Notes: generated by a model from the sequence alone, not told the origin. A DNA stretch of 64,000 nt from Paraplanobispora takensis (GCF_016863195.1 NZ_BOOK01000057.1:1-64000); one strand, 5' to 3'; shown: positions 32,681-41,827, counted from the first letter of the stretch. Program-made: numbers and translations.

Positions 32681-35368
32681 ATGAGGGAGTCTACCAAAAC
32701 GATGGCACTCCGTCAATCCGGAACCGCTCCCCGTCCCGGCGGCGCGGCGACCGCGCTCACCGAGGCCCTGCGCACCGAACAGGACCGTCTGACCTTGCTC
32801 TACGAGCGTCTGGACGCCGCCCGCGAGCAGGCGCACGCCGCGCTCACCTCCGCTTTCGCCTCGGGCCACGCCGGCGGCACCCGTCAGGCCAGGGTCGAGC
32901 GCGAGGTCTCCGCCGGGGAGCACTCCAGCCGCCTGGCCCGGCTGACCGGCGTCGAGCGCGGCCTGTGCTTCGGCAGGATCGACGAGACCGACGGCGAGAC
33001 CCGCTACATCGGCCGGATCGGGCTGCGGGACGCCGACGGCGAGATCATGCTCACCGACTGGCGCGCCCCGGCCGCCCGCCCCTTCTACACCGCCACCCCG
33101 GGCGACCCCGGGCCGCTGGTGCGCCGCCGCCACCTGCACACCCGCGACCGGACCGTGGTCGGCATCGACGACGAGGTGTTCGACCTCGACCGCCTGGGCG
33201 AGGGCGCCCGGCGCACCCTCGTCGGCGAGGCCGCGCTGCTGGCGACGTTGCGGCGGGGCCGTACCGGCCGGATGGAGCAGGTGGTGGCCACCATCCAGAC
33301 GGAGCAGGACCGGGTGATCCGCTCCGGCCTGGCGGGGGCGCTGGTCGTGCACGGCGGCCCCGGCACCGGCAAGACCGTCGCGGCGCTGCACCGGGCCGCC
33401 TATCTGCTCTACACCCACCGCGACGTGCTGGAGCGGCGCGGCGTGCTCATCGTCGGGCCCAACACGCTGTTCTCCCGCTACATCGGCCAGGTGCTGCCCT
33501 CGCTGGGCGAGACCGACGTGGTGGTGGCCACGCTCGGCGAGCTGCATCCGGGGGTGCGCGCCACCGCCGCCGACTCCCCCGCCGCCGCGGTCGTCAAAGG
33601 TGAGGCGCGCATGGCCGAGGTCGTGGCCGCCGCGATGCGCGACCGCCGGCGCCTGCCCGAGGGCGACCTCGAGGTGACGATCCCGGTGCGGACCTCGCTG
33701 CGCGACGGGGTGGAGGTCGTGGTGGAGGAGATGACGATCAGCGCCCCGCACGCCGCCTGCGCCGCCGCCCGCGACCGGGCCGGGAACTCGGGCCTGCCGC
33801 ACAACACGGCGCGGCGGCTGTTCGTGCTGGACGTGCTCACCGCACTCGCCCTCGACCAGGCCGCCCGGCTGGAGGCGCAGGGCACGCTCGGCGCCGAGGA
33901 GGCCGCCGAACTGGACGCGCTCATCGCCGAGGCCGAGGCCAGGGGGGCCGCCTGGCTGGACGCCCTGGCCGACGCCGGGGAGGGGGCCGAGGCGGATGCG
34001 CTGACCGCCGAGGAACTCGCCGGGCTGGATCCGTTCACCGTCGAGGAGGACGCGTGGCTGGACGGGCGCCGGGTCGACACCGATCCGGACACCGGAGCCG
34101 GGGCGCTCATCGCCGACGCCGCGGACCTGCGCTACGCCCGCCAGGTGCTGTGGACCTACCCGGCGGTGCGCGAGGCGGTGGAGGGGCTGTGGCCGTACCT
34201 CACCCCGGAGCGGCTGATCGGTGAGTTCCTGGCCGATCCGGACGCGATCGCCTCGGCCGCCCCGCACCTGTCGCCCGCCGAGCGCGAGGCCCTGCTGCGG
34301 CCGTACGGCGCGCCGTGGACGCCCGGCGACGTACCGCTGCTGGACGAGGCCGCCGAACTGCTCGGCGTCGACGAGACCGAGCAGCGGGCCGCGCGCGAGG
34401 CCGAGGCGGAGCGGCGCAGGCAGGAGGAGGCCTACGCCCAGGGCGTGCTGGAGTTCACCGGCCTGGTCGACAGCGGGCTGGTGGAGACCAGGCTGCTGGA
34501 GGCCGGCATGCTCGCCGAGCGCCATGAGGACTCCGGCCCGGACAGGACCACCGCCCAGCGGGCCGCGGCCGACCGCACCTGGGCCTACGGGCACGTCATC
34601 GTCGACGAGGCGCAGGAGCTGTCGGCGATGGCGTGGCGGACGGTGATGCGGCGGGTCCCGGCCCGTTCGCTGACGGTCGTCGGCGACCTGTCGCAGACGG
34701 GTTCGGCGGCCGGGGCCCGCTCGTGGGGCGAGATGCTCGATCCCTACCTGGAGGGCCGCTGGCGCGAGGAGCGGCTGACGGTCAACTACCGCACCACGGC
34801 CCGGATCATGGCGGTCGCCGCCGACGTGCTGGCCGCGGTCGACCCCGGCGCCCGGGCACCCGAGCCGGTCCGCGAGGACGGGGAGGCGCCGCGCGCGGTG
34901 CGGCTGGAGGCCGCAGGCGGGATCGCGGGCCTGCCCGCGCTGGTGGAGGCCGAGCTGACGGCGGTCAGGGCCGGCCTGGCCGAGCCGGAGACCGGGCCCG
35001 CCGGATCCGGCGTCACGACCGGCGGCTCCGGCGGCTCCGGCGACTTGGGGGACTACGGTGTCGCGGCCGGAGCCGACGCGGGGCGGCTGGCGGTGATCGT
35101 CCCCGACGCCCGCCACGCCGAGGTGGCCGCGCTGTTCCCGTACGACGCCCAGGACGTGCTCGACCGCCCGGTCGCCGTGCTGACGCCCGCCACCGCCAAG
35201 GGCCTGGAGTTCGACGCGGTCGTGGTGGTCGAGCCCGCCGAGATCCTCGCCCGGGGTCCCGCGGGCGGGCGCGACCTCTACGTCGCGCTCACCCGCGCCA
35301 CCCGGCGGCTGACCGTGGCGCACCGGGGCCCGCTGCCGGAGATGCTCTCCCGTCTGCAGCACTGTTAG
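32681..35368 (+). CDS. helR: HelR/HelD-type RNA polymerase recycling ATPase
   Basis: 895 residues. UvrD/HelD-like NTPase: an N-terminal helical hairpin (EALRTEQDRLTLLYERLDAAREQAHAAL, the polymerase secondary-channel probe region), GRIDETDGETRYIGRIGL and DWRAPAARPFYTA, Walker A VVHGGPGTGKTVAALHRAAY (about 222-241), motif II VIVDEAQEL (about 640), VVGDLSQTGSAAG, VNYRTT and the C-terminal TPATAKGLEFDAVVVV and YVALTRATRRLTV. Actinobacterial HelR removes stalled or rifamycin-bound polymerase from DNA. The long acidic-alanine insert (about 400-490) is typical of the class II enzymes. AGGAAA precedes ATG 32681. Confidence 0.9.
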   Translation: MRESTKTMALRQSGTAPRPGGAATALTEALRTEQDRLTLLYERLDAAREQAHAALTSAFASGHAGGTRQARVEREVSAGEHSSRLARLTGVERGLCFGRIDETDGETRYIGRIGLRDADGEIMLTDWRAPAARPFYTATPGDPGPLVRRRHLHTRDRTVVGIDDEVFDLDRLGEGARRTLVGEAALLATLRRGRTGRMEQVVATIQTEQDRVIRSGLAGALVVHGGPGTGKTVAALHRAAYLLYTHRDVLERRGVLIVGPNTLFSRYIGQVLPSLGETDVVVATLGELHPGVRATAADSPAAAVVKGEARMAEVVAAAMRDRRRLPEGDLEVTIPVRTSLRDGVEVVVEEMTISAPHAACAAARDRAGNSGLPHNTARRLFVLDVLTALALDQAARLEAQGTLGAEEAAELDALIAEAEARGAAWLDALADAGEGAEADALTAEELAGLDPFTVEEDAWLDGRRVDTDPDTGAGALIADAADLRYARQVLWTYPAVREAVEGLWPYLTPERLIGEFLADPDAIASAAPHLSPAEREALLRPYGAPWTPGDVPLLDEAAELLGVDETEQRAAREAEAERRRQEEAYAQGVLEFTGLVDSGLVETRLLEAGMLAERHEDSGPDRTTAQRAAADRTWAYGHVIVDEAQELSAMAWRTVMRRVPARSLTVVGDLSQTGSAAGARSWGEMLDPYLEGRWREERLTVNYRTTARIMAVAADVLAAVDPGARAPEPVREDGEAPRAVRLEAAGGIAGLPALVEAELTAVRAGLAEPETGPAGSGVTTGGSGGSGDLGDYGVAAGADAGRLAVIVPDARHAEVAALFPYDAQDVLDRPVAVLTPATAKGLEFDAVVVVEPAEILARGPAGGRDLYVALTRATRRLTVAHRGPLPEMLSRLQHC

Positions 35369-35377
35369 AGATCCTCA

Positions 35378-35401
35378 CCCGCCGGTCCCGGGACCGGCGG
35401 G
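35378..35401 (+). terminator. 24-bp perfect palindrome after helR
   Basis: 35378-35401 is an uninterrupted 24-bp palindrome (12-bp arms) starting nine bases past the helR stop; a likely terminator. Confidence 0.7.
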
Positions 35402-35462
35402 GACGCGGGCCGACGACCATTAACCTGGGCGGATCGTGTCGTTCTCGAGGAGGAGATCGTCA

Positions 35463-36818
35463 ATGTCGCCGGTTCTGGAGAGTACGGCCCGCGCCCTGTC
35501 GCACAGGGTCGCCGCCGAGCAGGCCGAGTCGCGCCTGCCGTCGCTGGCCGTGGCCGTGGTGCGCGACGGGCGGGTCGCCTGGTTCGGGGCGCGCGGCCTG
35601 GCCGGGGAGGCCGCGCCCACCCGCGCCACCCAGTACCGGATCGGCTCGATCACCAAGAGCATGGTCGCCGTCGTGATCATGCGGCTGCGCGACGAGGGGC
35701 GGCTGGACCTGCTCGACCCGATCGGCAAGCACATCCCCGGCACGCCCGTGGACGAGGTGACGATCGCCCAGCTGCTGTCGCACACCGGGGGGCTGACCGC
35801 CGAACCGCCCGGCCGGTGGTGGGAGCGCACGCCCGGCATGCCGTTCGAGGAACTGCTGGCGCTGCTGGGCCCGGAGACCTCCCGGCACCGGCCGGGGCGC
35901 CGCTTCCACTACTCCAACCTGGGCTTCGGTCTGCTGGGCGAGCTGGTGGCCCGCCAGCGCGGGACGGACTGGGCGCACGCCGTACAGCAGGAGATCCTGG
36001 CCCCGCTGGGCATGCGCGACACCACCACGCGCCCGCGCGCCCCGCACGCCACCGGCTACGCCGTGCACCCGTGGGCCGACGTGCTGCTGCCCGAGCCCGA
36101 ACACGACGCGGTCGCCCTGGCCCCGGCCGGGCAGATCTGGTCCACCCCGGACGACCTGGCCCGGTGGGCGGCGTTCGTGGCCGGTGACACCGGCGGCGTG
36201 CTGGCCGAGGCCACCCTGGCGGAGATGCACGAGCCCGCGACCGTCGACGACGGTGACGCCTGGACCGGCGGGTACGGCCTGGGCCTGCAGCTGGCCAGGG
36301 CCGGCGGCCGCCGCCTGGCCGGGCACACCGGCTCCATGCCGGGCTTCCTGGCCACGGTCTGGGCCGACCCCGCCGACCGGGTGGGCGTGCTGTTCATGGC
36401 CAACTCCACCTCCGGGGTGCGCCGGACGCTGCTGACCGACCTGCTGGCCATCCTGGACGAGCACGAGCCGCGCCTGCCGGCCGAGTGGGCGCCCTCGGCC
36501 GTCGATCCGGAGCTGCTGGCGCTGACCGGGCCGTGGTACTGGGGGCCGGCCGCCTACGCGCTGCGGCTGCTGGGCGGCCGGGACCTGTCGCTGACCCCGA
36601 TCGGCGGCACCGGGCGCGCCTCCCGCTTCTCGGCCCGGCCCGACGGCACCTGGCTGGGCCTGGACGGCTACTACGCCGGGGAGACGATGCGCCTGGTCCG
36701 CAACCCCGACGGCTCTCCCGGCCACCTGGACCTCAACACGTTCGTCTTCACCCGCACCCCCTACGACCCGCAGGCGGAGGTGCCCGGCGGCGTGGACCCG
36801 GACGGCTGGCGGGCCTGA
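35463..36818 (+). CDS. Serine beta-lactamase-like hydrolase (class C/penicillin-binding type)
   Basis: 451 residues with the three motifs of the family: SITKSM (SxxK, Ser about 60), YSN (about 150) and HTGS (HxG, about 285). Supporting text includes LLSHTGGL and DDLARWAAFV. Members are esterases, D-aminopeptidases or cell-wall peptidases; a true beta-lactamase role is not implied. No signal peptide is visible, so it is probably cytosolic. ATG 35463 has the strong site GAGGAGGAG; a GTG at 35436 is in frame. C-terminal 90 residues form an extra beta domain (DFUF-like lipocalin region: GPWYWGP, LGLDGYYAGETM). Confidence 0.88.
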   Translation: MSPVLESTARALSHRVAAEQAESRLPSLAVAVVRDGRVAWFGARGLAGEAAPTRATQYRIGSITKSMVAVVIMRLRDEGRLDLLDPIGKHIPGTPVDEVTIAQLLSHTGGLTAEPPGRWWERTPGMPFEELLALLGPETSRHRPGRRFHYSNLGFGLLGELVARQRGTDWAHAVQQEILAPLGMRDTTTRPRAPHATGYAVHPWADVLLPEPEHDAVALAPAGQIWSTPDDLARWAAFVAGDTGGVLAEATLAEMHEPATVDDGDAWTGGYGLGLQLARAGGRRLAGHTGSMPGFLATVWADPADRVGVLFMANSTSGVRRTLLTDLLAILDEHEPRLPAEWAPSAVDPELLALTGPWYWGPAAYALRLLGGRDLSLTPIGGTGRASRFSARPDGTWLGLDGYYAGETMRLVRNPDGSPGHLDLNTFVFTRTPYDPQAEVPGGVDPDGWRA

Positions 36819-36877
36819 GGCGGGCCATGCGGCCGGGCCCCGGACAGCCGAGCCACCCGGCCCGGAAGCCGGTCGCC

Positions 36878-36950
36878 CGAGTCATCCGGCCGGATCCGGG
36901 GAGCTCCTGCGGCCGGGCCCGGGGAGCCGAGTCACCCGGCCGGATCCGGG
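36878..36950. repeat. Direct repeat, 50-bp spacing, at the end of the LysR gene
   Basis: A 23-bp sequence at 36878-36900 recurs at 36928-36950 with one mismatch, and a weaker third copy precedes it near 36847. The second copy covers the last codons and stop of the LysR gene. Confidence 0.75.
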
Positions 36951-37963
36951 AAACCGGTCAGCTCGCTCACCAGGGCGGCCGGTGCGCCGCTCGGGGGACC
37001 GTGCAGCACCTCCACCCGGTGCACCACGCGCGGCGCGGCCAGCGGGACGCCGACGACGCCGGGTCCGGTGACGGGGCCCGGCGTGCCGGCGTGCGGCGCT
37101 CCCCCGGTGCCACCCTGTCCCGGCGTCCCCGGCGTCCCCGGCGTCCCCGGCGTCCCCGGCGTCCCCGGCGTCCCCGGCCGTTCCGGTTGCTCCGGCTGCT
37201 CCGCGTGGCCCGTCAGGGCGGAGACCGGCAGCAGGGCCAGACCGTGCCCGGCGGCGACCAGGGACGTCACCGTACGCAGATCGTGGCCGTCGTAGCGGAA
37301 CACGCCCCGGAAGCCCTCCTGCCCGGCGGGCAGGCCCGCCACCTCGCGCAGCCGCTCCACCGCGACCGCGGCCGGGGCCCGCAGCCACAGCGCTCCGGCC
37401 AGGTCGGCCAGGTCCAGGCCCCGCCTGCGCGCCAGCGGGTGACCGGAGGGCAGGACGACCACCAGGGGCTCCTCGGCCACGCCGACGGCGGTCAAGGGGC
37501 CGACGTCGGGCAGGCGGAGCGGGTCGCTGGGCGCGGCGATCCCGTCGAGCAGCCCCACCTCGGCCGCGCCGGAGGCGACCTGCCGGGCGACGTCCCGGCG
37601 GCCCACAGTGCGCAGCGTCACCTCCAGGCGCGGCCCGCGCAGGCGGCGGGCGAGCGCGGGCGGGCAGGCCAGCGGGGAGGCCGCCACGACCAGCCGGCGC
37701 GGCGGTCCGGCCGCGGCGCGCAGCACGTCGGCGCGGGCCGCGCGATGGCGCAGCAGCAGCGGTTCGGCGTGCTCCAGCAGGCGCTGCCCGGCAGGGGTGG
37801 GCGCCACCGGGCGGCGGTGCAGCAGCGGCGTCCCCAGGTCCGCCTCCAAGGCCGCGACCTGCTGCGACACCGCCGACTGGGTGTAGCCGAGTTCTCCGGC
37901 CGCCGCGGAGAAGGAGCTCAGGCGGGCGACGGTGACGAACGTGCGCAGCAGATGCGGGTCCAC
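36932..37963 (-). CDS. LysR-family transcriptional regulator
   Basis: 343 residues. HTH at residues 1-60 (LRTFVTVARLSSFSAAAGELGYTQSAVSQQVAALEADLG in the family pattern, here SAAAGELGYTQSAVSQQV). The effector domain (about 90-300) ends LVAAGHGLALLPVSAL. A proline-rich (PGT)6 insertion (about 264-282), encoded by a 9-bp tandem repeat, interrupts the C-terminal region and is not expected in the fold. Divergent from the glutamine-amidotransferase-like gene, its likely target, across 78 bp. Confidence 0.88.
   Translation of the reverse strand: MDPHLLRTFVTVARLSSFSAAAGELGYTQSAVSQQVAALEADLGTPLLHRRPVAPTPAGQRLLEHAEPLLLRHRAARADVLRAAAGPPRRLVVAASPLACPPALARRLRGPRLEVTLRTVGRRDVARQVASGAAEVGLLDGIAAPSDPLRLPDVGPLTAVGVAEEPLVVVLPSGHPLARRRGLDLADLAGALWLRAPAAVAVERLREVAGLPAGQEGFRGVFRYDGHDLRTVTSLVAAGHGLALLPVSALTGHAEQPEQPERPGTPGTPGTPGTPGTPGTPGQGGTGGAPHAGTPGPVTGPGVVGVPLAAPRVVHRVEVLHGPPSGAPAALVSELTGFPDPAG
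37119..37172 (-). repeat. 9-bp tandem repeat, six copies, inside the LysR gene
   Basis: CCCGGCGTC is repeated six times exactly (37119-37172), giving (PGT)6 on the coding strand. Such runs change length by slippage and could vary between strains without changing frame. Confidence 0.93.
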
Positions 37964-38041
37964 GATGCATCAGTATCGCTTATCGATCCACCACTAATCA
38001 TCGTTGGCGCTTACCTGGGCCCCGCCACCAGGATGAGGGAC

Positions 38042-38746
38042 ATGACCACCGCGACAGTCGCCCTGATCGGCGACCGATCCCCCAGCGTCCAGGCCCACAC
38101 CCGCATCCCCGCCCTGCTGGCGGCGCTGCACGAGCGCGACGGGCTGACGCTGGACGCCTACTGGATCCCCACCACCGACGCCGGCGACCTCGCCGGGTTC
38201 GACGCGATCTGGATGCTGCCCGGCAGCCCCTACCGCAGTGAGGCCGGGGCGGTGAACGCCGCCCGCACCGCCCGCGAGCACGGCATCCCGTTCCTGGGCA
38301 CCTGCGGCGGTTTCCAGCACACCATGCTGGAGTACGCCCGCAACGTCCTGGACCTGGCCGTGGCGCACGCCGAGAACGACCCGGACGCCGAGGACTTCCT
38401 GCTGGTGCCGCTGGAGTGCTCACTGGCCGGTCACGAGGACGAGGTACGGCTGACGCCCGGCTCGCTGGCCGAGCGGATCGTCGGGGCGGAGCGGACCATG
38501 GAGCGCTACTCCTGCAACTTCGGGCTCAACGCCGCCTACCTGCCGCGCCTGGAGGCGGGCGGGCTGCGCTTCACCGGCCGGGACGGGGCGGGAGCCGTAC
38601 GGATCCTGGAACTGCCGGACCACCCGTTCTTCCTGGCCACGCTCTTCCAGCCCGAACTCGCCGGGGACGGCACCCGCCCCCACCCGATCATCGCCGCCTT
38701 CGCCGCGGCCGCCGTCGCCCACGCCGCACGGGTGCCGGTGTCCTGA
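38042..38746 (+). CDS. Class I glutamine-amidotransferase-like protein (CTP synthase C-terminal type)
   Basis: 234 residues. The fold is like the amidotransferase half of CTP synthase: VALIGDRSPSVQAH, DAIWMLPGSPYRSEAGAV, nucleophile elbow LGTCGGFQHTMLEYARNVL (Cys about 104) and HPFFLATLFQPEL with the catalytic His-x-Glu pair. There is no synthase domain, and the substrate is unknown. AGGA lies upstream of ATG 38042; ATG 38033 is an in-frame alternative. Divergent from LysR. Confidence 0.85.
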   Translation: MTTATVALIGDRSPSVQAHTRIPALLAALHERDGLTLDAYWIPTTDAGDLAGFDAIWMLPGSPYRSEAGAVNAARTAREHGIPFLGTCGGFQHTMLEYARNVLDLAVAHAENDPDAEDFLLVPLECSLAGHEDEVRLTPGSLAERIVGAERTMERYSCNFGLNAAYLPRLEAGGLRFTGRDGAGAVRILELPDHPFFLATLFQPELAGDGTRPHPIIAAFAAAAVAHAARVPVS

Positions 38747-38847
38747 GCCATGTGAGTGCCGGCGTCCTGTTGCTACACGGGTGCGGCACTCCGAGCCGGT
38801 CGGCCGCAGGGCCGGCGGACCGCCGGGCCCCGTCCGGCGGGCGGGGC

Positions 38848-39276
38848 TCAGCCGATCGCGCCGACGAAGCGCCGGGCCTCGTCCTCGGTCATCCCGGTCT
38901 CCCCGCGGACCAGCAGGACCGCCTGCTCGGTCCGCCCCGCCTCCTTGAGGCCGCGGACCCGGTCGGCCAGGTCGCCGCGGAGCGGGGCCGCGCCCTTGAG
39001 GGGCAGAGGCACTCCGCCCGCGGCCAGGTCCTCGACGTACCGCTTGGCCTCGGCGAGACCGAGACCGGTCTGCTCGCGGACGAGCTTGATCGCGTGGATC
39101 TTCTTGTTCCGCGCGATCAGCGCCTGCGCCCGCGCGTTCAGGTCGGCCGGGCTCAGGCGGGGCTGCGGCGGGCCCGCCGCCCGCCGCGCCGACCGGACCA
39201 TTCCGATCACCGCCAGGACCACGATCGCGATGATCACTGCGATGATGAGGAGTTCCGTCCACCCGAGGCCGACCAT
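38848..39276 (-). CDS. Membrane-anchored protein with ribosomal L7/L12 C-terminal-like domain
   Basis: 142 residues: one N-terminal membrane helix (LLIIAVIIAIVVLAVIGMV, about 9-27) and a cytosolic part with two short repeats of the L7/L12 C-terminal motif: KKIHAIKLVREQTGLGLAEAKRYVEDL and QAVLLVRGETGMTEDEARRFVG. In bL12 the same helix-turn recruits translation factors; the role of the anchored form is unknown. Its start is ATG 39276. Lies between the amidotransferase-like gene (convergent) and the MFS gene (same strand). Confidence 0.78.
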   Translation of the reverse strand: MVGLGWTELLIIAVIIAIVVLAVIGMVRSARRAAGPPQPRLSPADLNARAQALIARNKKIHAIKLVREQTGLGLAEAKRYVEDLAAGGVPLPLKGAAPLRGDLADRVRGLKEAGRTEQAVLLVRGETGMTEDEARRFVGAIG

Positions 39277-39327
39277 GGCCTGATCCTATTATCCGGATCC
39301 GCCCGGAAAGCGACTCCATGCGGATTT

Positions 39328-40683
39328 TCAGTCCAGCGCCGTCCCGGGCCCCGCCTCCCCTCCCTCGGGAAGGTCGCGCATCGTCCGCAGCGGCGAGAGC
39401 ATGATCGGCAGGAAGCTGACGGCGAGCACCGCCGCACCCGCCCACAGCGCGGCCCGCACGCCGGCCAGCTCGCCGATCAGCCCGGCCGCCGCGGCCCCGG
39501 CGGCCAGCGCCCCGGTGAGCAGGAAGCGCATCGTCGCGGTGACCCGGCCCAGCAGGTGCCCCGGGGTGATCCGCTGCCGGAAGCTCACCTTGATCACGTT
39601 GGAGACGCCGACCTTCCAGGTGACCGCCATCCAGCCGACCCCGGCCAGCCACATCCCCGCTCCGGTGTCCAGCAGCGGGATCAACGGCGTGAACGGCACG
39701 ATCGCCACGCTGGTCAGCCAGACCGCGCGGCCGTCCCCGATCCGCCGCCCCAGCCGGTTGGCACTGGCCGAGCCGAGCATGAAGCCGACCCCGCCCATGG
39801 TCAGGAACACCCCCAGCCACACCGGCGACAGGCCCAGCTCCCGGACGAACAGCAGGGGGAGCATCGTCTGGATGATCTGGATCGCCAGGTTGGTCAGCGC
39901 CCCCTCGGCGGCGATGGCCCGCAGGATCGGGTGACGGGCGACCATTCGCACGCCCTCCCCGATGTCGCGCCGCAGGCTCGTCTCCCCGGTGCGCTCGGGG
40001 CGGGGCTCGACGCGGCTGATCCCGCGCAGGAACAGGGCCGACCACAGATAGCTCAGCGCGTCCAGCACGATCGCCACCGGGGCCGACAGCAGCTGGATGA
40101 GATAGCCGCCGATCGCACGGCCCGCGAGGTTGTCGGCCGCGTCCATGGTCACCAGCGCGGTGTTGGCGGCCGTCAGGCGGTCCGGGCCGACCAGGTGCGG
40201 CAGGTAGCTCTGGTCGGCCAGCTCGAAGAACAACGTGGCGACCCCGCAGACCAGCACCACCGCGCACAGGTGGGCGAAGGTGAGCACGTCCAGCCACCAG
40301 GCCAGCGGCACCGAGCCCAGCAGCATGGCCCGCGCCAGGTCCGTCACGACCATGACCGGCCGCCGCCGCATCCGGTCGACCCACGCCCCCGCCGGCAGGC
40401 CGATCAGCAGGTAGGCCACGGTGCTGAACATGGCCAGCACGCCCAGCTCGCCGGGAGTGGCCGCCAGCGCGGTGACGGCGGCCAGCGGGACGGCCAGGTC
40501 GCCGATCGAGGTGCCCAGCCGGCTCGCGGTCGCCGCGGCGAACAGTTTCCGGAAGTCGCGGTCGGCGAAGACCGACCGCTGCGGCGGCGCCGGTGCCGTG
40601 GACGTCGGCGCCGCGGCTGCCGGAGGTGTCGTGGATGTGGGGGGTGTGGGTGTCCCGGGTGTCGCCGTCATGGGCACGACCAT
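39328..40683 (-). CDS. Major facilitator superfamily exporter (EntS/MefA-like)
   Basis: 451 residues, about 12 membrane segments. FRKLFAAATASRLGTSIGDLAVPLAAV at the start and PAGAWVDRMRRRPVMVVTDLARAM in loop 2-3 are typical of drug or siderophore exporters of the EntS/macrolide type. The N-terminal 45 residues are Pro/Thr/Ala-rich. ATG 40683 has AAGGG upstream; ATG 40671 is an alternative. Divergent from the ArsR-type regulator at 40847, which likely represses it. Confidence 0.87.
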   Translation of the reverse strand: MVVPMTATPGTPTPPTSTTPPAAAAPTSTAPAPPQRSVFADRDFRKLFAAATASRLGTSIGDLAVPLAAVTALAATPGELGVLAMFSTVAYLLIGLPAGAWVDRMRRRPVMVVTDLARAMLLGSVPLAWWLDVLTFAHLCAVVLVCGVATLFFELADQSYLPHLVGPDRLTAANTALVTMDAADNLAGRAIGGYLIQLLSAPVAIVLDALSYLWSALFLRGISRVEPRPERTGETSLRRDIGEGVRMVARHPILRAIAAEGALTNLAIQIIQTMLPLLFVRELGLSPVWLGVFLTMGGVGFMLGSASANRLGRRIGDGRAVWLTSVAIVPFTPLIPLLDTGAGMWLAGVGWMAVTWKVGVSNVIKVSFRQRITPGHLLGRVTATMRFLLTGALAAGAAAAGLIGELAGVRAALWAGAAVLAVSFLPIMLSPLRTMRDLPEGGEAGPGTALD

Positions 40684-40846
40684 GACGGCGCCCTTACGCT
40701 CTCTCCATTGATTCGGGCAGCGTCGAATCCATCGCGCCGGACCCACCGGCCCGCCGTACGGTGGGACCCGGCAAAGGGCCGGTCACGGCCGGGTCTGCGG
40801 CGCGGGAGCCGACGGCGCGGGGCTGGGCGGCGCGGAAGGAGGAGGC

Positions 40847-41827
40847 GTGCTGGAGCTGGGGTTCGGGCTCGCGGATCTGGCGTGCACCCGCTTCGCGTTC
40901 TCACCCCTGTGGGAGGTGGTCGCCAGCGTCAGGGTGCTCAAGAGCCCGCAGGAGCATCCCCTGCACCGGGCGTGGGTCGCGGCGGTACGGCCGCGGCTGG
41001 ACGCCTCGGGCCTGGACTGGGGCATGCTGGCGGACCTGGTGCCGGTGCCGACCCGGGTGATCCCCGCCTTCGTCTGCCCGCCTCCGGTCACCACCTCCCC
41101 CGACCTGGAGGTGGAGCTGGCCACATTGCGCTCGACCCCGCCCGGGCACGTGGACGTCGGCGACAGCCCGCGCCTGGCCGTCCTGCGCGAGGACCCCGGG
41201 GCCGGGCTCGAACGGCTGGCCGGGGTGATCAGGGACTACTGGGCGATCACGCTGGCGCCGTACTGGCCCAGGATCCGCACCCTGCTGGAGGGCGACATCC
41301 TGTACCGCGCCCGGCAGCTCGCCGAGGGCGGAGCCGCCCGGCTCCTCAACGACCTCGACCCGGCCGTCAGCTGGCGCGACGACACCCTGTCCATCGTGCA
41401 CCGGCACGTGTCGGGGGTCAGGGAGCTGGGCGGGCGGGGCCTGCTCCTGGTGCCCTCGGTGTTCGTCTGGCCGCGCCTGTTCTCGGTGACCGCCCCGCCC
41501 TGGCAGCCCACGCTGCGCTATTCGCCGCGCGGCGTGGCGACCCTGTGGGAGCGCCGCGGCTCCGGTGCGCCGCAGGCGCTGGCCGCCGTACTCGGCCGCT
41601 CGCGCGCCCTGATCCTGGCCGAGCTGGACGTGCCCGCCTCGACCACCGGGCTGAGCGGCGGCACCGGGATGTCGATGGGCGGGATCTCCGGGCACCTGAC
41701 CGCCCTGCGTGACGCCGGTCTGGTCAACGCCCACCGCAGCGGCCGCCACGTGCTGTACTCACGCAGCGAGGCGGGGGAGGCGCTGCTCGCCGCGGCGCGT
41801 CCCTCCCCCGAAGGTCCGGCGGGCTGA
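40847..41827 (+). CDS. ArsR-family regulator with N-terminal DUF5937-like domain
   Basis: 326 residues. N-terminal two thirds (LACTRFAFSPLWEVVASVRVL at the start; WPRLFSVTAPPWQPTLRYSPRGVATLWE) belong to the DUF5937 type seen in large actinomycete ArsR proteins. The winged helix is C-terminal: LAAVLGRSRALILAELDVPASTTGLS, SMGGISGHLTALRDAGLVNAHRSGRHVLYSR. GTG 40847 follows AGGAGG. Pairs of this regulator with divergent MFS exporters are common. Confidence 0.87.
   Translation: MLELGFGLADLACTRFAFSPLWEVVASVRVLKSPQEHPLHRAWVAAVRPRLDASGLDWGMLADLVPVPTRVIPAFVCPPPVTTSPDLEVELATLRSTPPGHVDVGDSPRLAVLREDPGAGLERLAGVIRDYWAITLAPYWPRIRTLLEGDILYRARQLAEGGAARLLNDLDPAVSWRDDTLSIVHRHVSGVRELGGRGLLLVPSVFVWPRLFSVTAPPWQPTLRYSPRGVATLWERRGSGAPQALAAVLGRSRALILAELDVPASTTGLSGGTGMSMGGISGHLTALRDAGLVNAHRSGRHVLYSRSEAGEALLAAARPSPEGPAG

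Noticed and set aside
32198-35362. Minus-strand frame of about 1,050 codons opposite helR
   Set aside because: Antisense shadow of helR: composition biased to Gly, Gln, Arg and Val, no motifs.
37068-37295. Plus-strand frame encoding PGVPGV repeats (collagen-like)
   Set aside because: Antisense reading of the 9-bp repeat within the LysR gene; no start signal.
38416-41712. Very long plus-strand frame of about 1,100 codons
   Set aside because: It spans several minus-strand genes with clear families and consists of Gln/Arg/Gly/His-rich text typical of an antisense shadow in high-GC DNA.
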